This document shows, one piece after another, positions 34,272 to 46,797 of a stretch of DNA of 64,000 bases (positions are counted from its first letter, which is position 1; each line of letters begins with the position of its first letter). The notes beneath the pieces are model-generated. The model saw only the letters and a program-made list of their open reading frames with translations. It made no database searches and was not told where the DNA came from. The translations under genes and the position numbers were made by a program. Location: the NCBI GenBank assembly GCA_947034885.2, contig OX344749.2, positions 14,337,501 through 14,401,500 on the forward strand, read 5' to 3'. The stretch comes from Thuidium tamariscinum (Eukaryota > Streptophyta > Bryopsida > Hypnales > Thuidiaceae).

Positions 34272-36936
34272 TTACAACCATGTAACCAAGGATGCAGAAA
34301 CAACGCCCCCACCCTCGCACATGTCTGCTCCCAGCTTCCACCATAACTGAGACGAGGACTGCTTCGACTCTCCTCCAAGCTCACAGGCTTCCACTGTCGT
34401 GAGCGGCGTGCAGGACCGATACCGGTTTTGGGAGTATTCTCGAACGCCCCCTAGAATGTACAAGTTGCTGCCCACACCCTCGCAGGCAAATCCGTATCTC
34501 GAGTGTGGCCGTGCGTACTCTTCGCCTCCATTTATGAGCCCCAGCTGGGTCCAGTCGTTCAATTGCGGGCTGTACACCATGACTCTCTTTTGGTGGATGC
34601 AGATGAGCTCTCCGTTTGCAGTCACCGCACTCGGCTCCATCACCTGAATACACGCGACAGAAAATTAGGAGGAGTAGAAATTGATGCTTACGAAACGCGA
34701 AAGTCAATCAGAGAATTCAAAAGTGGCATGGTTCTCCACAAACACGCTAACGTCTGGTTACAGTGATTCCTAACATTAATTTCCTCAATTTTTGTTGGCT
34801 ATCGAAAGAGGGTTGTGATACATTTGGAAAGGTACTTTGGGGGCAGGATTAGTAAACAATGAATTTTTGAAGTGTTGACGTGAGGGAGATTCGAAATCAA
34901 ACGTTCAAATGATTTCATGTTTACAAATGGTGTGCGTTTTGTAGGCAAGATCAACAGAGGTCACTTTGGGGTGAAGGGTGACAGTTAGGTGTATACTTAC
35001 CAGGTTGTTCTATATATTGATAGTCAATTGACTCAATTCAGCAGAGTTTTGGATGCACATCCAAATGATCCAATACCCTTATAATAAAATCTGATCGACA
35101 TTTCGTGGCTTCTCGAAACTGTTCAAACTTCTGAAAGTGGTTTCAAGGGTTTTAGGGTTTAGGGTTTAGGGTCAATCCAACAAACAGGAAGTGAGGTGCA
35201 TAACTAACCTTCTTGTTGTCGAGGTACATGTTCGGCACAAAACGCCACGAGTCCGTCACAGCGTCGTAGACCTCGGCGGAGCTTTTCTGATAGTTTTTCT
35301 GCAACTCGCCCGCAATGACCCAAAACTGGCCATCAAGGGCCACTCCGTGGCAATTGGACCTGACAACCGCCATGCTGGAGAGCGCCTTCCATGAGTCCGT
35401 TTGCAAGTCGTAGACCTCGGCTGAGTCCAGGAACTTTGTGTTGCCTTGCCCTCCAGCTACAAAAACTTTGTCCCCCACTACCGCTGCTGCAAACCAGCTC
35501 CTGGCTGTGTTCATTCGGGCCCCTTTCGTCCACTTGTTGGTGAGCGCGTCGTAGATCACGACGTCACTGCACACCACCGCTGCAAGAAATTCAAAAGTGA
35601 AGAGAGTTAGAACATCAGGCCGGGGAGTCGCAATCCACTTAGCTGCTTTCTAAACTTCATTCCCGTCCACTACCGCTTCGTCCCTATTCTCTTGACACCC
35701 AAAATTGGGGGGTTGTGGTGACAAGCTCTAGTGCATTCTGTATATAAACTTCTTCATCGCTTAGTCTGAAATTCATCTCCGATGCTGAATCAATTTGACA
35801 ACTTCATCGGTTTGTTGTTGAAAACACAACCTCGAAGACTCTAGAAAGATGACTTCCCTATTCATTGAAAGTGAGAGAATGGAAGAATATTCACTCTTAT
35901 GACTCCACCTTTTGAATCTCTATATTACATAACTGATACAAAATAAGTTCGTTAAATTGGCGGAATTCTGGGTGCCATTGTGTCATTAAATTTGCATAAA
36001 GCTCTGAAAACTAGGACTGGTATAGATTGAATTTTAGGCCACACCATAGTAGTGGAATTCCGGCAATTTCACAAAGCTATTGTCGTTTGTAAGAGGATAT
36101 GGGTTTTAAGTTACCTGAGGAGTGTTTGTCTGGAGTGGGGCTCTTCTGTGTTCGTGTGCCGCCCATGAGGAGGAATTTATGGCCTACTGCTGCACAAGCA
36201 AAGCCTTGCCACTGATTATTTTCCGAACTGCCTGGCGTGGGGGGTAGTACTGACCATTTGGCAGCTATGGGGTCGTATGCACGAAATGGTGATCCCTCAG
36301 GAGTCTCCGGCAGCACGTATATCCACCCTTCCGCAACACCCATCTGCAGTAGCATTATTGAAAATGAATAAAACAGGAAAAGATTTGGAAAAAATGCTGG
36401 AAAATACGATTCATTGACACAGCCTAGCATCTGGAATTCCCGTAAAAACGCAAACAGCAATCACTGCAAAAACACTGAAATTGAAATATAAGTCGCTCAG
36501 CATTAAAGGATTGATTCTGGAATCCAACAATCGATCAGTGGGTGCGGGTTGGAACCTTGCGACGCACTGAAGCGAGCTCTTGCTGTTCCGCCACACGCTT
36601 CCACGACGAACACACGCGCCGCGCCATCGCCAAGCTCTGCCTCGGCAACTGTGCAAAAATCATCGTCATGACGTCGTCGGACAAGCTCAGAACATCAGAA
36701 CGACTTCCATTGTCCTTAGCAGCAGGCAATTGGACTGTGTCGACGAACTCCTGCATCAACGCTCGACTTCCCCACCATTCCGACAACACTTCCTCAATCA
36801 TTGACGCATCGTCTGCACAGGTGTTGCCATGTCCATTGCTCTCCCGGAGCTCTACGTCTTCAAAACGGAGATTGAGTCTGGAAGGTAATTTAGGTGCGTA
36901 CCCCAGATTCCTCACCGGGACACTCTCTACCCCCAT
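34272..36936 (-). CDS. F-box/kelch-repeat protein
   Basis: Predicted substrate receptor of an SCF ubiquitin ligase: the F-box binds Skp1 and the kelch propeller binds the target. Four exons: 36936-36556, 36343-36115, 35579-35209 and 34643-34272, about 450 residues, all in phase. The F-box spans about residues 83-122 (LSLSDDVMTMIFAQLPRQSL...RVCSSWKRV). Kelch blades follow: GWIYVLPE with FRAYDPIAAKWSVLPP, then FAAAVVGDKVFVAGGQ with SAEVYDLQTDSWKALSSM, then SSAEVYDAVTDSWRFVPNM, and finally GSNLYILGGV. The layout resembles the plant At1g16250/SAGL1-type F-box/kelch group. The N-terminal roughly 80 residues have no known domain. The first ATG of the frame is at 36936; the frame is open for 24 codons above it without another ATG, so an additional upstream exon cannot be excluded. 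The exon 1 donor GGTTCCA is weak. Confidence 0.88.
35147..35171. promoter_or_regulatory. Interstitial telomere-type repeat in the last kelch intron
   Basis: Three plant-type TTTAGGG units lie in a row, preceded by a fourth imperfect one. On the minus (gene) strand this reads as AAACCCTAA teloboxes. In plants, teloboxes are known binding sites near promoters and first introns. Here the copy is in intron 3, 38 bp after the donor. Confidence 0.6.
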
Positions 36937-38027
36937 CCTTGCAACCCAGAGTCGTTCTATGTCAGGAACTATGCACGACTCAATCCACACTGGAATCTTG
37001 TGACTCAAACTTTTTGATCTAAAACCAGCTCGGCAGGACCAGTACGTTCAGAGTACTTACGTTCACACCAAATGACAATTAATCACAAATGGTTTAGCTT
37101 GATTTTCTACAGAACAAGGCTCTAGAAGAATTGAACTTGAATAGATGAATTTCTGTGTCATAAACTGCAAACCTCGATCTACACCGGAACCCCCTAAAAC
37201 CTTCTGATTCAAACAACTCAAACTAAAATCGTCCGTTTCGGAATTCTCAAGGTAAGTGAAAGACGCTTCAAATTCTGTACACCTGCTCAATTTATTCTGT
37301 ATACTAGCAACAGGGTAACAACAGACTGCTGTACCCAACTCTCAGTTGGTGCTCGCCAGTTGAGACTGTGTATGAAACTGACTCATCGGGAACTGGTAAG
37401 GTAGTTGCTACTGAATGATGGAATTCCTTTAATAGGGAATTAAACGTAGGAAGACGCCGAGACTCGACGCTGCCGGATACCGGTTCAGTAACTGACTGGC
37501 GGGCTGCCTGTGATTATCCGCAGCGGATGATCCCGTGGAGGAGGCGTGGTCCCCAAGGCCACGGCATGTGATTTGAAGCCCGCCTCTTTGCAGTCGTTGA
37601 TGACCTTGAAAAGCTATTCTAGCTGCCCATGTGGTGATGATCGGTCGACCTTGTGATGATCCTGGGGTTCACACGCTGTAAAAGCCGCGCATGACCTGGC
37701 ACATGCTGCGTCAGCCTTGCTGCAATCCACCAATCTTCTGCATCTGCAACCTAACTTTCAAGCCTAGCACCTTCTTGTCAATTGGGTCCTTTTTAAAACT
37801 TTTGCAGCCAGGACCTATTCTTCTTGGGTCCTGGACTCCTGGCCCCCTGGAAGGAGATCTGCAAGTGTGGAGTCTGCTGCCAATCCAAGAACCCGACTCG
37901 ATTGACTAGGCTTCGGATTGCCTGCACCCTATTTCGCACGCCAGCAACTCATTACAGTATTGCCACTCAGGGCCGGGCTGACTCCGAAGTTTCACCCGAG
38001 GAAGTTGTCGTAAATCGTTCTTTACAT
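36937..38027. other. Upstream region of the kelch gene, less AT-rich, no gene recognised
   Basis: From about 37440 to 37990 the DNA is distinctly richer in G and C than its surroundings. Short frames exist (for example around 37824-38093), but none has a recognisable family or a plausible start-to-stop structure. It may be a degraded gene or old retroelement fragment. Confidence 0.35.
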
Positions 38028-38380
38028 TTACGGTGGAAACACTCAAAACCGCCAAATAAGGAATTCAGCATAGTTGGAGGCAGCTTTCTCTAAAAATAAT
38101 ACCCCGTATTTTTCTAGTATTAGCTAGTGAAAATAGATTTTCGGGGATGCCGTTTGTAGTTTCTATGGTTTTTCAAAGTGTTGACTCCCTTGACCACTGG
38201 AACTGTTCAATAGATGCCCCAAATCTACAACAGTGAGCCAATCACATTCTGGTATGTCTCTTTAATATGCGTCAGCGAATTCGAGTCAAGCACATTAACT
38301 GTAGTTTAGGGACGGTTTTGGATGAATCTAGGGTCCACTACTGTACAGGTACAAGGACGGTTTTGGGTGTTTTTCCCTTA
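38028..38380. mobile_element. Inverted-terminal element, GGTGGAARCACYCAAAACC family, copy 2
   Basis: The left end reads TTACGGTGGAAACACTCAAA and the right end, reverse complemented, reads TAAGGGAAAAACACCCAAAA. Its interior matches both outer parts of the copy at 6177-7004 in order, without that copy's roughly 430-bp extra segment. It is about 350 bp long and has no coding frame. Confidence 0.65.
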
Positions 38381-39459
38381 GATGGTGAAATTTGGAAAAT
38401 CTGAACTCATGTTTGAACTCAAAGTCATCACTGACACTCGCTCACGACCGGCAAGAGATTGGGAAGGAAGAAGTGTGTCAAGATTTAACCAACGAACCTC
38501 AACAGGGGCAGGGTGAAAAGTTTGAAGCCAGCCCAGACCTTGCTAGCCAGGGTTCCTCTAACTTGGAGCTGGTGGACCTTGCCACCCAAAGTCCCTGCCA
38601 CCACACATTGGATCGTTGTTGACGGTCGCTTGATTGCTTGCCTGGGGCCTGGGGTTCACCTGGCACGGCATGCATGATGACCAAATCAAATTTGCGCTTC
38701 CCTGACTAGGAGCCTTGTACAGTACCATTTGCATGATGAAGAAATCGTATTGGCACATTCTTGGGGTGCGCTCATTGTCCCAAATCCCAAGCTCACACAT
38801 GGCTAATGGAATTGCCAAGGTGCACCGAAAGAGGGAGCAAGCAGGGAAAGTGGAGATTTGAATTGCAACCTTGGTTTCATGACATTCGGTTATTCAGAGA
38901 ATTGATTTCTCGTCACACACGGAGAATGTGAAAGAATCCTTCCTCAGGATAACTTACTTACAGGAGGGATTTCAAGCACCTGGAATCGTACAGCTGAATA
39001 AATCCCTCATGGCCTCATGTAGAGTGCATTTCATGTGATGATTTTGGGTGCAAATACTTTAACCCTGAAACGACGGACTTGTGACCATAAAAATGAATTG
39101 CCAAATCCTTACACTTTGTGTGTTCCCGGGTTGTGACTACTGCGGTGTGACGTGGCTTTTGTTTTTCAATAATTCATTAATGTCAAAATTCAATTTTCAT
39201 TTATGAAAAGTTAAGAAACAAATAGCTAAATTTGTAGAAAATAAGTGAAAGCTTTATCAAAAATTCCCACAAACACATTTTGAGGTGGATTTTGATTCCT
39301 AAATTTACTCAAATGAAAAACTTTACACTACAAAATGATTCAAAGCTAGTATACAAACACATTGGTGGAAAAAAAATTCATTCAATGGACTCATTGTGTC
39401 TATAAAACGGCTTTGAAATGTCAAAAATGAACAAGAAAAATTGCAAAAAACACATCTAA
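38381..39459. other. Intergenic DNA with one TTAA-type terminus
   Basis: A 76-codon frame at 38392-38622 has protein-like composition (QDLTNEPQQGQGEKFEAS) but no ATG start and no known relative, so it is not called. A TTAACCCTGAAACGACGG terminus lies at 39059-39076 without an identified partner. Confidence 0.35.
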
Positions 39460-39920
39460 AGCTGAACCTCCTTCTACTAGAATGCTTCTCAGTCACTCAT
39501 TAATTCTTGGATTAAAATGAAATTTTAGCCACACAAACTAAACTAATATACGCAACTTTTTCAAAAAAGAATTATTGAAAATGGACTCTGTACAAAGGAG
39601 AAACAAGTTGCCAAAGTTCATTGTACTCTAATAATGGCAAGATTTTGAACTTTGAATTGCTCCCAAACATTCAAAACAATTTGGATTGACATGAAAACTT
39701 TACCACAATTACTATACTTTGAAGGGAACAAAATCCAATAATTTTTTTTGAAAATAAACAATGGATGAAGGAGATACAAGGCCCCAAAGTTGTAACCCTA
39801 AAATGTAGTTTGGTGAACTCAAATCGAAGTTGTGAACTTTGAATGGCTTCCAAAAAATCAATGCATCTTCGATTGATTTGAAAATTTTACCACACAAACT
39901 AGAGGGGAGAACGCAAATTT
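39460..39920 (+). repeat. Degenerate tandem repeat, period about 185 bp
   Basis: Phrases of the type GAACTTTGAATTGCTCCCAAA followed by TTGATTTGAAAATTTTACCACACAAACTA recur near 39500, 39650 and 39835. Spacing is about 185-190 bp and divergence is high. At least the last two units are clear; the first is weak. Confidence 0.5.
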
Positions 39921-40026
39921 TCCAACAAGTTTTATTGAATTTGGACCTTGGAAGAAAAAATTACAATACTTTGAACTGGACTTGAAACTATGTGAAGACA
40001 CTTTCTATCCTCTTTGTCATTTTGGG

Positions 40027-40395
40027 GTTGAAGGCCTAGCATGCACAGTCCCAATCAATTTATGACTTATCAAAATCTACTCTACAATTTTTTTAAATGT
40101 ATTTCTAATGTAATTTTTCCTCCAAGACCAATGGTATTTGAGGCTCATTTCCAAAAGCCCTCAATATAATTACAAAAAGTCAACATTGCAATGGACATCC
40201 TTGCACAAAATCTTGAATGGAAAAATCATAATCATTCATCTTCAAAATCATATTTGTGATGGTAAAACTAGATTTCAAAAAGAACATTTGAAAAATATCC
40301 ACTATTGAGAATAGCAACTTTGTTAGGTTTTATTTAACTTTAAAATATTGTTGAGACCAAAATTTGGTGCCTTGGGCATTTAGGCTTTTAGGATA
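40027..40395 (+). mobile_element. Partial copy of the 58.4-59.1 kb TTAA element
   Basis: This stretch aligns along its length with 58692-59053 in the same orientation. Shared phrases include CCAATCAATTTATG, CTCTACAATTTTTTTAAATG, CCTTGCAC.AAATCTTGAA, ATAATCATTCAT and the end GGTGCCTTGGGCATTTAGG. The left part of the element and the outer TTAA are missing or degraded. Confidence 0.65.
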
Positions 40396-43236
40396 GGCAA
40401 ATGTTAAAAAGGTTTAGAATTGGTGGTTTGCATAGCTACAATAGTATGTAAAAGTCTGCAACCCTTTGGCACTTGCTTAGATTGGTGCCCAAGAGTAGTG
40501 AAGTACATGAATCACACCATTTGACATTAATATACACAATTATCAAAATGCCTCATATAAATCCATTGTCCATGTATATTGCATATTTACTATTCAATCA
40601 CTACTTAAGCATCTCTTCAAATCTAAATAATTGAACCATTACTAGAGCCTTGAACCATTTCAAAGCCCACTCCTTCCATACATGCATATCACTAGTAAAC
40701 AAAATTATAATAATTACATTGTTTCTACTTTAATGGTTCTTTCAAACTTGAAAATACATGACATTTTGTTTACAATGAAGATATGAAAAATTGTAAAATA
40801 ATTAGGCAAGATTACAAAACCAAAAACATCTTTAATAATTCATATAAGTACAAATAAACCACTTTGGGTGAAAAAAATACTTTTTTTGTCATTGCAAAGA
40901 TAGAAGTCATGTTACACTAAATATATATGGTATTCTTAAAATCTTTATTTTATTAAAAAAATTTAGGAAAAAAAATCACAAGTCATCTACCATTCATAAA
41001 ATCTACATATTTTTGGTGAAAATTTGAGATATTTTGAAGGAAAAAGACTATATCAAATGTAATTTATTTAGTTCAAAAAATCTAAAGATTTATTCATAGA
41101 TTTGTATAATAGTATAAAAATCATGAAGTAAGAACATTTATCATATATTTTTATCATTAGAAAATCAATAGCATTAGTGGAGGTTTGAGAACATTAGTTG
41201 TCCATGATTTTTAAAAATTTCTTAGACTATGGGAATGTGCTACGTCATCATTTGACATAGTCAAGACACTACCACATCAAAAAAATTAATTAATTTAGTT
41301 TTTTAATTGAAAAATATATATTTTAGGTTTCTTAATCATTTTTAGAAATTTTGAAAAAATAAATTATGAGGACCAAGGCCATTTTTGTTGTCTGAGAACA
41401 CTTTTAAAAAATTATCAAAGAAAAGTAGGTTCAAGATTGAAAGAAAAACTAAACTCTTAATACTTCTAAGATGGGATTGAAACCTGATAATTCCAATGGC
41501 AAGATTATTCTAGTAAACAAACTTAACATCATCAAAAAAAATTATTTTTATTTTGTTAAACTACACTCAAAAATGAATCTTATAAATTGATTTTCCACAT
41601 AGATGCTTAGATTGCCCCAAAATTAAAATTGTTCATAACTTTCACATCACTTATTCAAATGGAACGATTAAAAACTCTATATGTAGATAAGAATAAGGTC
41701 GAGAAGGAAAAAAAAAGTTTTATTTCAAGTTTTTGTGAATTTTTTAAATATTTGGTGACATGAAAATTATGTTCAAGATGGCATAATTTTTGCTCTTAGG
41801 CAACAATTGAAATAAAAATTATATTCTCATGAAGCTAATGAATTTCCTATCTTATGAGAAAGTTTCAAATAAATTCATTTAAAATTGAGGTCATAGGAAT
41901 TTAATCAATCTCCTAAGAGTCTCCTAAGGGAACTCATGGTCCTTAAGGGATCAAGTATCATCCTAAGTATATAGAAAACTCAACAATACTTGAAAAGGAA
42001 GATTTTCAATACTACCTTTTTGAAAAGTCTTCAACTAAGTAGACAAAAAATTTAGATTAAAAAATACTTTTATCTATTTGTTAGGGATATAAATGTCATC
42101 AAAAGGTCATTTAGGAGCCTTCTAGGTGTTTAATGGGCTTGGAATTCCTATTCTTGTGAGAAACAAATGACCTCTACTAGCCTCATGTTATCATCTATGT
42201 TCATTATCTTATGACAATATCTTGTGATGACAATAATTATTATGAATATTGCGCACCACATTAAAGTATTAATGTATTGTTGAAGCTATGATAAAAATAT
42301 AAGAATACCAAGAATTTAGTACTCAAAGATGTGTTGGAATAAATGAAGAATTAACAAGTTTTCTTTGATTCAATAGAATCCATTTTCCTTCTAAAAAATT
42401 TCTTGTATTAAAACAAAAAATGGGACCTTTATTGCACTTAAAAACTAAAGAATAAGAAAAACACCAACCAAAACATTTTAGAAGATAAACTAATCTAGAG
42501 ATGGGACTTATTTTCAAATGCAAAAAAATCTGTAATACTATGAAAAAATCAATAGTATTTTTAAATGACATGCCCACTTCTTACTTCATTGAGCTCCCTA
42601 ATTATCCCATACTACTTGGATGTGACTACTTGTGAACACTAACCAGAGAATTCTCTGTAAGAGATTTAAGACATCAATTGATCTCTCAATTATCTCTAGG
42701 TACACCAACAACCTTCTCAAAATAAGTTCAACTAAAAATTGCCACACACATTTTAAAGGGCCAATTCATTTCAAGCATGTCTCACTATCCCCTCACTAAA
42801 GTAGAAGTACCTATAATGGATAACTTAAGCATTTTAGTATGTAGAATGTAGGAAATTCACTATGAAATTGAGCTCATTGTGAAAAACATAAGGATGAGGA
42901 ACACTATAAAAAAAGAATTTTTTTCCTCAAATTATAGGATCTATTCCCGTTTCATAGATTTAGCTATTGCAATTAGCTTTGACACTTCTTCTTAAGCAAT
43001 AATGGAAGAGAGGTGATTGGACAAGAAGGTACAAATAGAATTTTTTTTTCAATAAATAGTGCATCCAAGTCTTGTCTACAATAGGTCATCCTATGAAGCC
43101 ATTAAGGGGGTTGTTTGAAATAGATACTTCTACCTTACTAAAGGTAAAACTGCCATGAACCAATCAAAACCCCATCCCAACCTATAGACTACATTTTTTC
43201 TAGTAATGCTAGAACAAATCTCTAACTAGAGCTTTG
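40396..43236. other. Very AT-rich intergenic DNA
   Basis: No gene, RNA gene or clear inverted repeat could be recognised. Frames are short and dominated by Lys, Phe, Ile and Asn codons, as expected by chance at this composition. Confidence 0.45.
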
Positions 43237-43455
43237 AATGTGTTTTTCTTTTTCTTTTTCAAGGTTGTGACTAATAAATTCATAACACATGTTCCAAATT
43301 AGTGGGCAAGAAAATAGGAAGTGATGAACAGGAAAGAAGTTTTTCAATGATTGTAATTGAAAGAGTTTAGACATTGGCTATAGATTTGCAACTTTTTTAC
43401 CTTTCAAAATTCATAGTTATCTCAATTCATGTGATAAAATTACCAAAGTTTTTGC
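43237..43455 (+). repeat. Dispersed repeat, copy 2 (partner at 2276-2480)
   Basis: Aligned with 2276-2480 through TTTTTCAAGGTTGTGACTAA, AATTCATAACACATGTTCC, GAAAATAGGAAGTGATGAAC and TTCAAAATTCATAGTTATCTC. It is non-coding in both places. Confidence 0.5.
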
Positions 43456-44215
43456 AATCCCCATCATTTCTATTGCTGCACCCCCCAAAATGTTGGCTTT
43501 ACCTTACACTACTAACACGAGATCATGTCTAGAATACCTTAACTGATCAATTATGGATGGTTCTACCTTACTATCAGAAGATCGCCATCCACCTTGTTAC
43601 CGAAAAGACTGGATTTCCTAACTTGACCACAAATCTTTCACATGATGTGTGATGGACACCGTAACTGGATTTAGAGATCTCCGGAGTTTCTTGGATTGCT
43701 TCGGTGGAGCACTGGCTGGATGATGAAAGACCAGTCACTCAATCACGCCAATTGCTCATTCAATATGAAATATCATGAAGTCATGTTTTGTGGCCACATT
43801 CAGTAAGGGAGACAAGCCTGTTACCACCCTGATTTGCAATGGGCCAATTCCATGCACATGTTTTTCAAAAATGTGTGCGTGTTTCACGAATCAAATTCAA
43901 GTGGAATTGTAATTTTCCAATCAAAATTGTAATTTCTATTAATTTTTGAAGAATGAAGCCCTAAATTACAAAAGCATCATAGATTAGGGCCATGAACACC
44001 CTAATAACAACCCATAACCACCTTCTTATGTACCTATTAGCATTTGAGTATCCACCAATCATCTATTGACATGTTACCTTGAATGAATGTGTGGAAATGA
44101 ATTGCAGATAGAATAAGGTCGGTCTACCTTATTTGATTTGATAACTCCAATTCATTCATAAAAAAGAAGTGATGAGTCCAACTCATCTATGAGTACATCC
44201 AAAAGCATGGTTCCA

Positions 44216-44456
44216 CTAATCCACAAACAATGTTGAGGCCATTATTTGGTTGATGAATGAGAGAACAAATTGTTGTGTAGAATAAAAGTGCAACTATTCA
44301 TTTAGAATTAGGGGTCGAAGGGAAAAATCTTTTGCAATACTTTGACTTCCAATGTGCACTTTTTCATTTTTTTTTTAAACCAATGATTCCTATAGGTTCA
44401 GAAAGGATGATTTCCAAGGTGACCCCTTGTCATTGAAGGGTTAACTAAAAGCATGA
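44216..44456. mobile_element. Short TTAA-flanked inverted-repeat element, copy 3 (decayed left end)
   Basis: The interior phrases GTGCAACTATTCATT, GAATTAGGGGTCGAAGGG and TTTGACTTCCAATGTGCA, and the right edge TGAAGGGTTAA, match the copies at 5823-6052 and 25281-25508. The left edge near 44216 has lost the TTAACCC motif. Confidence 0.55.
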
Positions 44457-45414
44457 ATTGTGATTGTAATGAAATGAAGAGATTGCAAAATGGGGACTAC
44501 ATATAAATTGTACAAATACACATTTATATATATAATATATAATGTAAGTGTTTTTAGTATTAAGGAAATTGAAAAAAAAAATTCATAATTAATAACATCA
44601 AATAACTATATGTTAAATCATAAATATATTTCTCAGCTATTTATGCAGAGAAAAATAAAAAGTTGAAAATTTTGAAGTCAAATTTATATCAAAGATTTCA
44701 ATGAATAAAATTCCAAAATCCATGAAACTTGTTATATGAAATTTTAGTCAAGATGTATTGTATATTCTTCCCATAAAAAATATGGAAAGATTTTGACTTT
44801 TCACAAAAAAATTATTTTTACATTGAAAATTTCATTTAAAAAATAATAGGTCTAAATATACTCTATTTTAAGTGAAATTATACATGAAGATAGATTCCCT
44901 TTGGTACAACATGTCCAAATTTCACTTTGTAATTCTAAAGTCTAAATTTATGAGAACAATTTATATGATGGCCAACTATTTTTGTGAGTCACTATAGGTG
45001 ATATTAGAAACATGTACCATAAGCCAAACCTAAGCTAACATTCCAAGGTTAGTGCAAAACCAACAAGTTGAAAGAAAACAAATTTCAATCAACAAAAAAG
45101 ATACAAAATAGGAAACATAGAATCCTAAGTGACTCAAATTCATTTTTATGAGTAGAAGATCACATTCCATTACTTTTTGCTAGATTTGGTCAAGTTTATG
45201 ACTTTGAGGAAAATGATAAACATGTAAAGATATACGTAGTAGAACTCAAAACTCAAGCCAAGTATAAATGAACAATTTAGTGATTGGTAACTATATAAAA
45301 TTTTACCAAAAGCCCAATGGCCACATCTATTTTTGTGGATTATTTTATAGTTAGAAGATATTCTTTTTACCAAACTTTTTTTGAAGTAAGTTTAACAAGA
45401 AGTCACTAAGGGCC
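44457..45414. other. AT-rich intergenic DNA with short direct repeats
   Basis: No gene is recognised. The phrase ATGGCCA...CTATTTTTGTG occurs twice in direct orientation near 44950 and 45317. This may mark the ends of another decayed repeat. Confidence 0.35.
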
Positions 45415-46036
45415 AACTTACATGTGAACTCGGTGGGCAAGCTTTGTACATATTTGAGCAATAAGACAAAATAGGCTCAACCAATTGTCTTGTAAGGGTA
45501 AGCAAATGGAAAACAAGGAGTTGAAATTTCAACAATATTGGTAGACAACCCTATGCCACCTATAGAGACTAGTCAATCTTGGGGGGGTTTAATACACATG
45601 GATGTCTCATTGTATCCCTCCCCACCCACTAGATCTACATGAAAGTGCAATTTGCTATTTGCACCTCTAACACCTCTTGTGAAGTTTCGCCACCCATTAA
45701 TATATTTTAGGAGACCCTAATCCTTACATATATTGATGGGTGGAAAAACTTCATAGAAGGTGCTATAGGTGCAAATAGCAATTTACTTTTGCAATTTCAT
45801 GTGGACTCGGTGGGTGGAAAGGGATCTAGTAAGAAATTCACATGTATAAGATTCCCTCAAGATTGACTAATCTCTAGTGTCAGGGTTGTCCTCTAATAAA
45901 TAATCAGAGAAATATGGACTCCTCCTTTATCCCTTGCCCCTTGCTAAGACAATCAATTTAACCTATTTTGTCTTGTTATTTGAATTAGGTGCAAAGCTCC
46001 TTCCTATTGGACTCACAAGTACTACATGTGAAGATT
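45415..46036. mobile_element. Foldback element, arms about 310 bp
   Basis: The two halves are inverse copies meeting near 45725. GCAATTTGCTATTTGCACC at about 45648 pairs with GGTGCAAATAGCAATTTAC at about 45769. AGACTAGTCAATCTTG pairs with CAAGATTGACTAATCT. CAATAAGACAAAATAGG at about 45460 pairs with CCTATTTTGTCTTGTTA at about 45961. ACATGTGAACTCGG at the left tip pairs imperfectly with the right tip. It has no coding capacity. Confidence 0.7.
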
Positions 46037-46797
46037 TGATTTAACATTTTGATGCTAAGATTGAATATCCACATCATGATTTTTAAGGGGCCATGTCACT
46101 TCACACCATTCACAAGATGACATGTGGCACTTTTTAACAAAAATGACTTAAAATTTATGTGGAATCTGACCTTCATGTAGCGTAAGATGGCCCTAAAGGA
46201 GATCATCCATTTTCAATCACTATCCCATTCTTGCAAATTAGATTGCTTGATTTCCAATCAATTCAAGTGTAGGTGACAACTCACCTTCTGCAAGACTTGC
46301 AAAAGCAACAACATTGTTTAGGAGATGTACATTGAAAACATATAATGATCACAAAGACTTGAATCAATTCTGCAACCATCTTATGATTGGAAATAGGTTT
46401 GTCTCCATATCAAGAATGGAACAAATAGAATCTTCATAAAAAAAATTCAAGATAATTTTGTTTGGAGGGAAATTAAAAAAAAATAATGCTATCCACCTGT
46501 AACCTATTTTGTGTACATAGGAATATTTTTTCCAGAACTGACTACGCTGCAAATAGGCTGAATTGCTCAACTGCTCGGAAATAGGAGATCATCCTGATGT
46601 AAGTTAGTTGATTGTGCTTGCTGTTGGAATTAACATTCACTGAGCTGCTTTTTCAATGAGCACTTGCATCCGCTGAGGTCGACTTCGAGAGAGGACGATT
46701 CTTGCGCTGCTGCGGCATCGAATTGCCATCGCCATCGAGTGACAAATCGCACAACACTTGAGCTCGCTTCCCACACTCAGCAATCGGTTGCGCAGGC
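46037..46797. other. Upstream region of the FGGY kinase gene
   Basis: AT-rich up to about 46600, then clearly less so for the last roughly 150 bases, which probably form the promoter-proximal region and 5' leader. No TATA box could be fixed with confidence. Confidence 0.4.

Noticed and set aside
38392..38622. 76-codon plus-strand frame with protein-like composition
   Set aside because: No ATG start, no splice partners and no recognised family. Kept only as a note in the intergenic entry.
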